A stretch of 64,000 bases of DNA from Duganella fentianensis (GTDB lineage Bacteria > Pseudomonadota > Gammaproteobacteria > Burkholderiales > Burkholderiaceae_D), in the NCBI RefSeq assembly GCF_009857835.1, contig NZ_WWCL01000001.1:806001-870000 (forward strand), given 5' to 3'. Positions 1 to 8,042 of this stretch are shown piece after piece. The translations under genes and the position numbers were made by a program. A model generated the notes under the pieces. That model did not search any database and was not told where the DNA came from. It worked only from the letters and a program-made list of their open reading frames with translations. The stretch's first letter is position 1. Each line of letters opens with the position of its first letter.

Positions 1-137
1 TGCAACAGGGCCTGCTGGCGCGCTTCCTTGTCGGCGGCGCGCGGGCGGCCGGCACTTTTGCCGGCGCAAGGGGCGGTGTCAGGCAGGCTGGTGATTTCCT
101 CGGGGTAATCAGTTTCGTCGAGGTCGTGGGCATTCAT
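1..137 (-). CDS. TetR/AcrR-type regulator, N-terminal fragment
   Basis: Only the first 45 codons lie in the window; the gene runs off the left edge. The translation is an acidic leader followed by a stretch containing AGRPRAADKEARQQALL, which is the usual beginning of the DNA-binding domain in TetR-family repressors (GRPR then a helix). The gene is divergent from an EmrAB-type efflux operon and a perfect inverted repeat lies between them, the standard arrangement for a TetR repressor of a pump. An in-frame ATG at 170 is an alternative start; neither start has a convincing Shine-Dalgarno sequence. Family is inferred from a short stretch plus context. Confidence 0.6.
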   Translation of the reverse strand, partial: MNAHDLDETDYPEEITSLPDTAPCAGKSAGRPRAADKEARQQALL

Positions 138-184
138 GATCGTGAGTGTAGAGAGCTTGGATACCTTCATCGTAGTGGAAAATA

Positions 185-208
185 AAATGAAATGCAATCG
201 TTTCATTT
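185..208. promoter_or_regulatory. Inverted repeat, probable TetR-type operator
   Basis: AAATGAAA and TTTCATTT form perfect 8-base arms separated by 8 bases. The site ends two bases before the -35 element of the efflux operon and lies in the gap to the divergent regulator, so a bound repressor could block both promoters. Confidence 0.6.
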
Positions 209-209
209 C

Positions 210-237
210 TTGACTTTGCCAAGAAATGGGCCATAAT
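210..237 (+). promoter_or_regulatory. Sigma-70-like promoter of the efflux operon
   Basis: TTGACT (210-215) and CATAAT (232-237) are 16 bases apart. They lie just downstream of the inverted repeat and about 37 bases before the chosen emrA start. Confidence 0.6.
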
Positions 238-273
238 GCACCTCTCTCATTTCATTTTTTATTGGAGCAGCAC

Positions 274-1392
274 ATGTCCACTCAGCAAAATCAGGAACAG
301 AAAGTGCTCAGCGCTGTCCCCGCCGCCCCGGCTGCGACGCCGCCTGCCAACCGCCGTGTAGTGGTGATTGCCGCCGTGATCGGGCTGGTCGCGCTGGCTC
401 TGGGTGGCCGCATGTGGTACCGCAGCCATTACTACGTCGAGACGGAAAACGCCTACGTGGCTGGCCATGTGCACAATGTTTCGGCGCGCATTGCCGGTAC
501 CGTGACCAAGGTGCTGATCGACGATAACCAGATGGTGCATGCCGGTGATGTGATCGCAGAACTTGATCCATTTGATCAGCAAGTGAAAGTGGAGCAGATC
601 CAGGCGCAGATCGGTTCGGTCGAGCAGCAGATCGCCCAGGCCGACGCCCAGATTGCGCAAGTGCAGGCGCAGGCCAGCGCTGCAACTGCGCAGGTGGCCC
701 AGTCTGAAGCCCAGCTGGTACGGGCCAAGCAGGACGCCGAGCGTTTCGGCCAGCTGTATAACAGCCAGATGAAAGCCGTGTCGAAAGCAGAACTCGATGC
801 TGCCGTGGCAGCCCGCGCCAGCGCGACGGCCGATGTGACGGCCCGCAAGGATAGCGCGGCCGCCGCCAAAGCCCAGATCAGCGCCGCCCATGCCGCGCGT
901 GATGTGCTCAAGGCGCAGGCTTCGGTGCTGCGTGTGCAGCTCAAGGACGCCCAGCAGCAGCTGGCTTACAACCGCGTGCTGGCCCCGGTCGATGGCCGCA
1001 TCGGCAAGCGTACGGTGGAAGTGGGCCAGCGCGTCACGGCCGGCCAGCAGCTGACGGCCATCGTGCAGGAAAACGTCTGGCTGACGGCCAACTTCAAGGA
1101 AACCCAGCTGGCTGAACTCAAGCCGGGCCTGGAAGTAAAAGTCAGCATCGATGCAATTCCTGGCAAGGAGCTGATCGGCAAAGTGGAGAGCTTCGCTCCG
1201 GCCTCCGGCGCCCAGTTCGCGCTGCTGCCAGCCGATAACGCCACCGGTAACTTCACCAAGATCGTCCAGCGCGTGCCGGTGAAAATCGTCTTCAAACCGG
1301 AAGATGTGAAAGCCCTCGCTGGCCGTCTGGTGCCGGGCATGTCGGCCATTGCCGAAGTCTCGCTGAAAAATTCCGGCGCTGCTGCCCACTAA
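274..1392 (+). CDS. emrA: EmrA/HlyD-family membrane fusion protein of an efflux pump
   Basis: Periplasmic adaptor that links an inner-membrane drug exporter to an outer-membrane channel. The 372-residue protein has a short cytoplasmic N-terminus, one membrane helix at about residues 28-46, a first lipoyl half-motif (GTVTKVLIDDNQMVHAGD), a long Ala/Gln-rich coiled-coil hairpin, and a second lipoyl half (VLAPVDGRIGKRTVEVGQ) followed by a beta-barrel domain. The ATG at 274 has a GGAG ribosome site 7 bases upstream. A longer in-frame start at 226 falls inside the promoter and is rejected. First gene of an operon with an EmrB-type transporter and a channel, probably repressed by the divergent TetR-type protein. 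Confidence 0.9.
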   Translation: MSTQQNQEQKVLSAVPAAPAATPPANRRVVVIAAVIGLVALALGGRMWYRSHYYVETENAYVAGHVHNVSARIAGTVTKVLIDDNQMVHAGDVIAELDPFDQQVKVEQIQAQIGSVEQQIAQADAQIAQVQAQASAATAQVAQSEAQLVRAKQDAERFGQLYNSQMKAVSKAELDAAVAARASATADVTARKDSAAAAKAQISAAHAARDVLKAQASVLRVQLKDAQQQLAYNRVLAPVDGRIGKRTVEVGQRVTAGQQLTAIVQENVWLTANFKETQLAELKPGLEVKVSIDAIPGKELIGKVESFAPASGAQFALLPADNATGNFTKIVQRVPVKIVFKPEDVKALAGRLVPGMSAIAEVSLKNSGAAAH

Positions 1393-1403
1393 GGAGCTGC
1401 CTC

Positions 1404-3014
1404 ATGGCTAGCACAACCCACGATACGCCAGCGGCGCTGAAGCCGTTTGCACCGCCGGCGCCGGGCGAGAAGGTCAGCGCCCGCACCTGGATGGCGGTAG
1501 CGGCAGGGATGCTGGGCGCCTTCATGGCGGTGCTCGATATCCAGATCACCAACTCCTCGCTCAAGGATATCCTCGGCACGCTCTCGGCCACGCAGGAAGA
1601 AGGTTCGTGGATCGCCACCGCCTATCTGGTGGCCGAAATCATCATCATCCCCATGACGGGTCTGATGACGCGCGTGTTCGGCATGCGCGCCTACATGATG
1701 GGCACGACTTCGCTGTTCCTGCTGTGCTCTACGCTGTGCGGCTTCGCCTGGAATCTGCCCAGCATGATCGTGTTCCGCATGATGCAGGGCTTTACCGGCG
1801 GTGCACTGATTCCGATGGCGATGACGCTGGTGATGGCCAAGCTGCCGGCCACCAAGCGCGCGACCGGTATGGCGATCTTCGGCCTGACGGCCACGCTGGC
1901 GCCTTCCATGGGCCCCACCTTCGGCGGCTACCTGAGCGAGCTGTATGGCTGGCCTTCGATCTTCTACATTAACTGGGGCCCCGGCCTGCTGCTGATCGCC
2001 GGTATCGCGCTGGGGCTGGACAAGGAAAAGCGCCAGCTCAATCTGCTCTACAACGCCGACTGGCTGGGCATCGCCTTCATGGCCGTGGGGCTGGGCAGCC
2101 TGACCATCTTCCTCGAAGAAGGCAATAGCAAGGACTGGTTCGAATCGAGCTTCATCATCACCTTTGCTGCGCTGGCGATTATCGGCCTGCTGGGCTGGGC
2201 CGTGACGGGCGCACTGCGCAAGCAGCCTTTCGTCAATCTGGGACTGTACGGCCAGCGTAACTTCTTCGCGGCCACGGCGCTGTCGATGGCGATGGGGATG
2301 GGCCTGTATGGTTCGTCCTTCCTGCTGCCGCTGTATCTGGGCCAGATCCCCGGCTACTCGCCCATGCAGATCGGTGAAGTGATCATGTGGGCCGGTCTGC
2401 CGCAGCTGTTCATCATGCCGTTCGTGGCCAAGCTGTCGTCCAAGGTAGATAACCGCATCCTGTGTACTTTCGGCCTGCTGCTGTTCGGCGGTTCCTGTTT
2501 CATGAATGCGTACATGGATGCTACTACCGGCTACGACCAGCTGCTGCTGTCGCAGATCGTGCGTGCGCTGGGCCAGCCCTTCGTGATGCTGACGCTGTCG
2601 AACTTCGCCATGAACGGTATCCAGCCTAAGGACATGCCTTCCGCTTCCAGCCTGATCAACATGACCCGTAATCTGGGCGGTTCCATCGGCATCGCTTTGC
2701 TGGCCACGGCGCTGACCTCGCGCGAGCATTTCCATTCGCAGCGTCTGGGCGAATCGGTGACGGGCTTTGCGGCTGCCACGCAGGAACGTCTGGCAGCGCT
2801 GACGCAGTCCTTCCTCAGCCGCGGTTTCGATAGCGCTACGGCAGGCGATATGGCGCTCAAGGCCATCGATGGCATCGTGCGGCGCGAAGCCTATGTGATG
2901 GCGTATAACGACGGCTTCTTCCTGGTGGGGGCCGTGCTGTTCGGCTGCATCGGCGTGCTGTGGTTCTCGGATAAAGTTAAAGCCCCTTCGGGTGGCGGTG
3001 GTGGTGCGCACTAA
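1404..3014 (+). CDS. emrB: EmrB-type MFS drug exporter (DHA2 family, 14 helices)
   Basis: Inner-membrane proton-driven drug exporter of 536 residues, the usual length of the 14-helix DHA2 branch. Visible hallmarks are LDIQITNSSL in the first helix and GSWIATAYLVAEIIIIP in the second, where DHA2 members have the typical W-x-x-TAY motif, followed by repeated hydrophobic segments to the end. It begins 11 bases after the emrA stop with AGGAG upstream, so the two are translated together. With the adaptor and the downstream channel it would form a tripartite pump; the substrate cannot be read from sequence. Confidence 0.92.
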   Translation: MASTTHDTPAALKPFAPPAPGEKVSARTWMAVAAGMLGAFMAVLDIQITNSSLKDILGTLSATQEEGSWIATAYLVAEIIIIPMTGLMTRVFGMRAYMMGTTSLFLLCSTLCGFAWNLPSMIVFRMMQGFTGGALIPMAMTLVMAKLPATKRATGMAIFGLTATLAPSMGPTFGGYLSELYGWPSIFYINWGPGLLLIAGIALGLDKEKRQLNLLYNADWLGIAFMAVGLGSLTIFLEEGNSKDWFESSFIITFAALAIIGLLGWAVTGALRKQPFVNLGLYGQRNFFAATALSMAMGMGLYGSSFLLPLYLGQIPGYSPMQIGEVIMWAGLPQLFIMPFVAKLSSKVDNRILCTFGLLLFGGSCFMNAYMDATTGYDQLLLSQIVRALGQPFVMLTLSNFAMNGIQPKDMPSASSLINMTRNLGGSIGIALLATALTSREHFHSQRLGESVTGFAAATQERLAALTQSFLSRGFDSATAGDMALKAIDGIVRREAYVMAYNDGFFLVGAVLFGCIGVLWFSDKVKAPSGGGGGAH

Positions 3015-3073
3015 GTGCTCTGACCAGAGCCCGGTACTGCACCCGACAAATCAAATACAAGTGAGGTAACACC

Positions 3074-4567
3074 ATGTTCCATTCCGCTTTACAGCGCCTG
3101 ACTCTGGCCACTGCCGTTGCGCTGGCTGTCACTGGTTGCGCCACGGTCGGTAGCGATTTCTCTGCACCGCCGGCTGTCGCTGATGCCGGCTTCCGTCATC
3201 TGGCGCCTGGCGCCAGCAGCGAAGCACGTCTGCCGGCCAAGTGGTGGACCGTCTTCAACGACGCCACGCTGGACCGTCTGGAGCAAAGCGCGCTGCGCGA
3301 CAATCCGGGTGTGAAAGCAGCGGCCCAGCGTCTGGTTCAGGCGCTCGAGCAGGCCGGTGTGACGCGCTCCAGCCAGCAGCCGCAGATCAATGCACGCAGC
3401 TCGATCGGCAACTCGCGTACGTCGGCCGAGACGTCGCAGGGGCTGGCGCTGGGTGGCCGCTCCATCAAGGGTAACGACTATCAGATCGGCGCCACGCTGT
3501 CGTATGAGGTAGACCTGCTCGGTCGCGTACGCCGTCTGGTGGAAGCATCCGATGCGCAGGCACTGGCTGCCGAAGCAGACCGCGATGGCGTGCTGTTGCT
3601 GCTGTCGTCGCAAGTGGCTACCACCTACTGGCAACTGCGCGGTCTCGATGCCGAGATGGCGATTCTGAACAGCGCGCTCGATACGCGGCGCGAATCGGAA
3701 GAGCTGGTGACGGCGCGCTTCAACGCCGGTCTGTCGAACGAACTCGATGTGTCGCGTGCCCGTATCGAACGGGCCAACGCGCAGGCCGATCTGCATGAAG
3801 TGCAGCGTCAGCGCAATCTGCTCGAACATAGTCTGGCGACGCTGGTCGGTGCTTCGCCTGCAGCGCTGCAACTGCCTGCCAGCAGCAATGCCGCCAGCCA
3901 GCCGCTGCCGCCAGCGATTCCGGTCGGTCTGCCAGCCAGCGTGCTGGCCCAGCGTCCGGATCTCGCTGGTAGCGTAGCGACGCTGCGCTCGGCCAACGCG
4001 CAGGTGGGCGTGGCCGAAGGCGCGTTCTATCCTTCTTTCAGCCTGACGGGTAACTTCGGCTTTGCATCGGAAAGCTTGCGCAATCTGAGCAAGGGCGGTG
4101 CGCGCCAGTTCAGTGCCGGCCCATTGGCGCTGTCGCTGCCGCTATTCGATGGTGGCCGCAACAAGTCGAATCTGGCCGTGGCCAAGGCACGCTACGAAGA
4201 AGCCGTGGCCAACCACCAGAGCAAGCTGCTGACGGCATTGCGCGAAGTGGAAGATGCACTGTCCGATGTGCAGCAGCGCCAGTTGCAGGGCGAGGCGCAG
4301 GCCACGTCACAGGTGGCGGCAGCACGCGGCTATCTGGTGGCGCGTGCCCGCTACGAGCGCGGTGTATCGACCTATCTGGATGTGACGGATGCCCAGCGCA
4401 GCGCGCTGGCCGCTGACCGTGCCGCCGTGCAGATCAACACCCAGCGTCTGCTGGCTGCGGTGTCGGTAGCCCGTGCACTGGGCGCAGGCTGGCAGCCTTC
4501 CGCGCAGCTGGCACAGGTGGCACAGAACGGTGCGCCGAACGGTGCGTTCAAGCCTGCCGCACACTAA
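3074..4567 (+). CDS. Outer-membrane efflux channel lipoprotein, NodT/OprM family
   Basis: TolC-like outer-membrane factor of 497 residues. A lipoprotein signal ends at LAVTGC with the acylated cysteine at residue 22. Two outer-membrane efflux repeats follow, with typical landmarks such as WWTVFNDATLDRLEQ near the N-terminus, LSYEVDLLGRVRR in the middle, and VAEGAFYPSFSLTG and ALREVEDALSDVQQRQ in the second half. It lies 59 bases after emrB on the same strand with GAGG before the ATG, and completes the tripartite pump. Confidence 0.92.
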   Translation: MFHSALQRLTLATAVALAVTGCATVGSDFSAPPAVADAGFRHLAPGASSEARLPAKWWTVFNDATLDRLEQSALRDNPGVKAAAQRLVQALEQAGVTRSSQQPQINARSSIGNSRTSAETSQGLALGGRSIKGNDYQIGATLSYEVDLLGRVRRLVEASDAQALAAEADRDGVLLLLSSQVATTYWQLRGLDAEMAILNSALDTRRESEELVTARFNAGLSNELDVSRARIERANAQADLHEVQRQRNLLEHSLATLVGASPAALQLPASSNAASQPLPPAIPVGLPASVLAQRPDLAGSVATLRSANAQVGVAEGAFYPSFSLTGNFGFASESLRNLSKGGARQFSAGPLALSLPLFDGGRNKSNLAVAKARYEEAVANHQSKLLTALREVEDALSDVQQRQLQGEAQATSQVAAARGYLVARARYERGVSTYLDVTDAQRSALAADRAAVQINTQRLLAAVSVARALGAGWQPSAQLAQVAQNGAPNGAFKPAAH

Positions 4568-4607
4568 GGCTGCTGGATTAGCGGGCGGACTAACGCAGTA
4601 GACTAAA

Positions 4608-4638
4608 ATACTAGCCTCACCATTTCCGAGGCTAGTAT
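4608..4638 (+). promoter_or_regulatory. 11-bp hairpin covering the ribosome-binding site of the M49-like gene
   Basis: ATACTAGCCTC (4608-4618) and GAGGCTAGTAT (4628-4638) are perfect reverse complements with a 9-base loop. The right arm contains the GAGG ribosome site and the first two bases of the ATG at 4637. It could close the start region in mRNA. If transcription starts near 4616 from the TAAAAT at 4604-4609, it would instead be a DNA operator. Confidence 0.6.
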
Positions 4639-6334
4639 GAAGAAAATTCTGCTCCCGCTGGCGCTGGCCAGCGCCTGTTTCGCTGCCTATGCTGCGCCGG
4701 CCAATGTGGCTGAGCTGCAGCGCATGACCAAGCGCTTTGCTCCTGTAGCGCTGACGGCCGATACCAGCGCCCTGTCGGCTGGCGACAGAAAAGCCATCGC
4801 CAAACTGATCGAAGCGGCCAAGATACTCGACGTGTTGCAACTGCGCCAGCGCTGGTCCGGCAACGAAGCCCTGTGGGCAGCGCTGCAAAAAGACCAGAGC
4901 CCGCTGGGCAAGGCGCGGCAGGAATACTTCTGGCTCAACAAAGGTCCATGGTCCATCCTCGACGACCACCAGCGTTTCCTGCCGGCCCAACTGGCCGGCA
5001 TCACCATCCCGGAAAAGAAACCGGCAGCGGCCAATTTCTATCCTGAAGGCGCCAGCAAACAGGCGCTGGAAAGCTGGATCAACGCACTGCCAGCGACCGA
5101 CAAGGAACAGGCCCAGTGGTTCTTCACCACCATCCGCCAGAATGCGGCCGGCCAGTTCGTCACCGTCAAATATTCGGACGAATACAAGCCCGAGCTGGAA
5201 CGTGCGGCTGCCTTGCTGAAGCAGGCTGCCGCCGATACGGATAACGCCTCGCTGAAAAAATTCCTCACCCTGCGTGCCGACGCATTCCTCAGCAACGACT
5301 ATCTGGCATCGGACTTCGCGTGGATGGATCTCGATGCGCCAGTCGATGTCACCATCGGCCCTTACGAGACGTATAACGATGAACTGTTCGGTTACAAGGC
5401 TGCGTTCGAAGCCTATGTGAATATTCGCGACGAGAAGGAAACCCGCAAGCTGGACTTCTTCGCCCGGCATATGCAGGAGCTGGAAGACAATCTGCCGCTC
5501 GATGCGCAATACCGCAATCCGAAAGTCGGTGCGGCTGCGCCTATGGTGGTGGTGAATCAGGTGTATGGTGCAGGCGATGGCAACATGGGCGTGCAGACGG
5601 CGGCCTACAATCTGCCTAACGACGAGCGCATCATCAGCCAGCGCGGTTCCAAGCGCGTGATGCTGAAGAACGTACAGGAAGCCAAGTTCAAGGCCACGCT
5701 GACGCCAATTTCCAAGCTGGTACTGAAGAAGGCCGATCAGCGCGATCTGGATTTCGATTCCTTCTTCACCCATATTCTGGCGCATGAAATCATGCATGGT
5801 CTGGGGCCGCACAGCACGCGCGTGAACGGTGCCGAATCGACGCCGCGTCAGGATCTGAAGGAAACCTATTCCACCATCGAGGAAGCCAAGGCCGATATCA
5901 CCGGCCTGTATGCGCTGGCCTATATGATGGACAAAGGCCAGTTGTCCGGTACGCTGGGGCAGGGAGCTGCCGCCGAGCGCAAGCTGTACACCACCTTCCT
6001 CGCTTCGGCCTTCCGCACGCTGCATTTCGGCCTGACGGATTCGCATGCGCGCGGCATGGCGATACAGGTGAACTACCTGCTCGACAAGGGCGGCTTCGTG
6101 GCCCATGGCGACGGCACTTTCTCGGTCAACTTCAAGCAGATCAGGCAGGCCGTGACGGATCTCGACCGCGAGTTCCTGACTATCGAAGCGACGGGTGACT
6201 ATGCGCGTGCCCAGGCCATGATCAGCAAGTATGTGGTGATCCGCCCTGAAGTGCAGAAGGCGCTGGACAAGATGAAAGTGGTGCCTAACGATATACGGCC
6301 AGCTTTCACCACGGCGGCCCAGCTGGTGAAATAA
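4637..6334 (+). CDS. Exported M49-like (dipeptidyl-peptidase III-related) metallopeptidase
   Basis: 565 residues starting with a signal peptide (MKKILLPLALASACFAAYA, then APANV). Zinc site: H383-E384-x-x-H387 in HEIMHGLGPH, with a downstream glutamate pair E415/E416 in EEAKAD, matching the layout of M49 and of the short M49-related proteins often annotated as NUDIX hydrolase-like. Classical DPP III has HExxGH; here the spacing is HExxH followed by GLGPH, as in the short relatives. It probably acts in the periplasm on peptides; the substrate is unknown. It stands alone between the pump operon and a strong terminator. Its start codon abuts an 11-bp hairpin. Confidence 0.75.
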   Translation: MKKILLPLALASACFAAYAAPANVAELQRMTKRFAPVALTADTSALSAGDRKAIAKLIEAAKILDVLQLRQRWSGNEALWAALQKDQSPLGKARQEYFWLNKGPWSILDDHQRFLPAQLAGITIPEKKPAAANFYPEGASKQALESWINALPATDKEQAQWFFTTIRQNAAGQFVTVKYSDEYKPELERAAALLKQAAADTDNASLKKFLTLRADAFLSNDYLASDFAWMDLDAPVDVTIGPYETYNDELFGYKAAFEAYVNIRDEKETRKLDFFARHMQELEDNLPLDAQYRNPKVGAAAPMVVVNQVYGAGDGNMGVQTAAYNLPNDERIISQRGSKRVMLKNVQEAKFKATLTPISKLVLKKADQRDLDFDSFFTHILAHEIMHGLGPHSTRVNGAESTPRQDLKETYSTIEEAKADITGLYALAYMMDKGQLSGTLGQGAAAERKLYTTFLASAFRTLHFGLTDSHARGMAIQVNYLLDKGGFVAHGDGTFSVNFKQIRQAVTDLDREFLTIEATGDYARAQAMISKYVVIRPEVQKALDKMKVVPNDIRPAFTTAAQLVK

Positions 6335-6346
6335 GGGCGCCAGCCA

Positions 6347-6383
6347 GCCGGAACGGCGCTTGCCGTTCCGGCATACTTTTTTT
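6347..6383 (+). terminator. Rho-independent terminator after the M49-like gene
   Basis: GCCGGAACGGC and GCCGTTCCGGC form a perfect 11-bp stem with a GCTT loop, followed by a run of T. Confidence 0.9.
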
Positions 6384-6461
6384 ACTACGTAGAAATAAAG
6401 CGTTGTAGATCCTTCCATACGGCAATTTTTCTTGCCTTCCGCGTGCTACAGTCTGATCACC

Positions 6462-7130
6462 ATGATCAAGCACTGTCTGCCCCTGTTAGCCCTGACCCTG
6501 TACGCTGCCAGCGTGCCTGCGGCCGAACTGACGGCGCAGGAAATCCGCTGGCTCAGCGCGGGCAGCAGCGTGCTGGCTTATGCCAAGCAGACTCTGCAGC
6601 TTCCGCTCGATATCACCGTGCAGCCGCAGGCGCGTGCCAGCGATGTGCCGCTGGCGCTCGGCTATCAGGACGGGCGCTGCAAGCTGGTGCTGTCGTTGCG
6701 CGGCAACCCGCATAGCGAAGATGTGCTGGCCGGTGTGCCGGCCGAGCAGCACAGCTGGATGATAGAGGCCATGGTGGCGCACGAAATCGGCCACTGCTGG
6801 CGCTATGTGCAGGGTGCATGGCACAGCTTGCCTGCGGGCTTTGAACAGGCCGCCAGTGCGCCCGAACTGGCGCTGCAGGAAACCCGGCGCGAAGAAGGCT
6901 ATGCCGATCTGGTGGCGCTGGCCTGGACCGCGCAACGCCAGCCGCAGCGTTATGCGGCAGTGCTGGGCTGGATGCAGAAGGTGCGCCAGCCCGCCGCGAC
7001 TGTGCAAGGCAGCCACAGCACGGCAGCATGGCTGCAACTGGCGCCCTCAGCCGGCGTATTCGGCGATGCCACGCTGTGGCAGCAGCGCGTCGACCAGTTA
7101 TGGCTGCAAGGCTTGCAGCACGATCAGTGA
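6462..7130 (+). CDS. Exported protein with HExxH motif, putative metallopeptidase
   Basis: 222 residues with a signal peptide (MIKHCLPLLALTLYAASVPA, then AELT). H107-E108-I-G-H111 sits in VAHEIGHCWRY, and about 33 residues on is EEGYADL (E144, E145, D149), the spacing expected for a gluzincin-type third ligand. No named family is recognised. The ATG at 6462 gives a compact signal peptide; an in-frame ATG at 6432 would add ten residues. It follows another exported metallopeptidase candidate on the same strand but is separated by a strong terminator, so it is a separate transcription unit. Confidence 0.65.
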   Translation: MIKHCLPLLALTLYAASVPAAELTAQEIRWLSAGSSVLAYAKQTLQLPLDITVQPQARASDVPLALGYQDGRCKLVLSLRGNPHSEDVLAGVPAEQHSWMIEAMVAHEIGHCWRYVQGAWHSLPAGFEQAASAPELALQETRREEGYADLVALAWTAQRQPQRYAAVLGWMQKVRQPAATVQGSHSTAAWLQLAPSAGVFGDATLWQQRVDQLWLQGLQHDQ

Positions 7131-7233
7131 GCTAGCCTGCGCTGGCGATTTTGCAACTTTGTACGTTTCCGCACAGATGCTCAGCGCGGAACGGCGTTTA
7201 ATGTGCCCACCAACTACCATAAAGGGACACATC

Positions 7234-7947
7234 ATGAACAAACTGCTCTTACTCGTGTTGGCGACGGCTACCAGTGCCAGTTTCGCTGCGTCGGCGCCGA
7301 ACAACGATACCGTGGCTTACAAGAACGCCACCCAGAAGGCTGCGGCCGAATATAAATCGGCCAAAGATGCTTGCGATGCCCAGTCCGGCACGGGCAAGGA
7401 TGTCTGCATCGAAACGGCCAAAGTCGCCCGCGCCAATAGCGAAGCGCAAGCGGCCATGCAGTACCGTAACGACAAGAAAACCATACAGAAGGCCCAGACC
7501 GAAGTGGCTGACGCCAACTACAATTTAGCCAAGGCCCGTTGCGCTCCCATGTCGGGCGCCGACAAGTCCGGCTGTCTGGATACTGCCAAGTCGGCCCATG
7601 TGGCAGCCATCAACGATGCCAAGGAAGGCCGTCAGATGGCCGATGCCGCCCAGACCGGCATCGATTGCAGCAATATGACGGGCGCCGATAAGGTGGGCTG
7701 CGAAACCCGTTCCAAAACGGCACAGGCACGCGATACCATGGCCGATACCATGATCACCACCAAGGTGAAAACGGAGCTGCTGGCCGAGCCTAGTCTGAAG
7801 TCGCTGGACGTGCATGTGGAAACCACCAACGGCACGGTGATGCTGAGCGGCTTCGTGCCTTCGCAGGCGGAAGTGGACAAGGCCGTGGATGTGGCACGCA
7901 ATGTCAAAGGCGTCAACAAAGTGCAGAGTTCGCTGCGCATCAAGTAA
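7234..7947 (+). CDS. Periplasmic BON-domain protein with three Cys-pair repeats
   Basis: 237 residues. The signal peptide is MNKLLLLVLATATSASFA. The middle carries three units with two cysteines each, containing CDAQSGTGKDVC, CAPMSGADKSGC and CSNMTGADKVGC, separated by Ala/Lys-rich helical linkers. The C-terminal 65-70 residues form a BON domain (TTKVKTELLAEPSLKSLDV ... VVRN-like ARNVKGVNKVQSSLRIK), a module tied to envelope stress proteins such as OsmY. The ATG at 7234 has AAAGGGA upstream. A longer reading starting at 6805 overlaps the preceding gene and is rejected. Function is unknown beyond envelope location. Confidence 0.8.
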   Translation: MNKLLLLVLATATSASFAASAPNNDTVAYKNATQKAAAEYKSAKDACDAQSGTGKDVCIETAKVARANSEAQAAMQYRNDKKTIQKAQTEVADANYNLAKARCAPMSGADKSGCLDTAKSAHVAAINDAKEGRQMADAAQTGIDCSNMTGADKVGCETRSKTAQARDTMADTMITTKVKTELLAEPSLKSLDVHVETTNGTVMLSGFVPSQAEVDKAVDVARNVKGVNKVQSSLRIK

Positions 7948-7983
7948 GCGCAGGCCAGCTGCCGGATGGTAGCTGGTGTCCAT

Positions 7984-8034
7984 AAAAAAAACGGGAGTGC
8001 CAGCCTGCTGGGCTGCACTCCCGTAGTCTTTTTC
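7984..8034. terminator. Bidirectional terminator between the BON and S9 peptidase genes
   Basis: ACGGGAGTGC (7991-8000) pairs with GCACTCCCGT (8015-8024); a run of A precedes and a T-rich run follows, so it can serve both convergent genes. Confidence 0.85.
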
Positions 8035-8042
8035 TGGCCGGA

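Noticed and set aside
226..273. Upstream start for the EmrA-type gene
   Set aside because: The ATG overlaps the -10 element and has no ribosome site; the ATG at 274 has GGAG.
1389..3011. A 540-codon minus-strand open frame opposite the EmrB-type gene
   Set aside because: It is rich in His, Gln and Arg with no domain, lies exactly opposite a clear transporter gene, and reflects codon bias in high-GC DNA.
4307..6418. A 703-codon minus-strand open frame opposite the M49-like gene
   Set aside because: No recognisable motif; it spans two genes and a terminator, so it is an antisense shadow.
6805..7233. N-terminal extension of the BON-domain gene
   Set aside because: It overlaps the preceding gene in another frame and lacks a signal peptide; the ATG at 7234 has AAAGGGA and a signal peptide.
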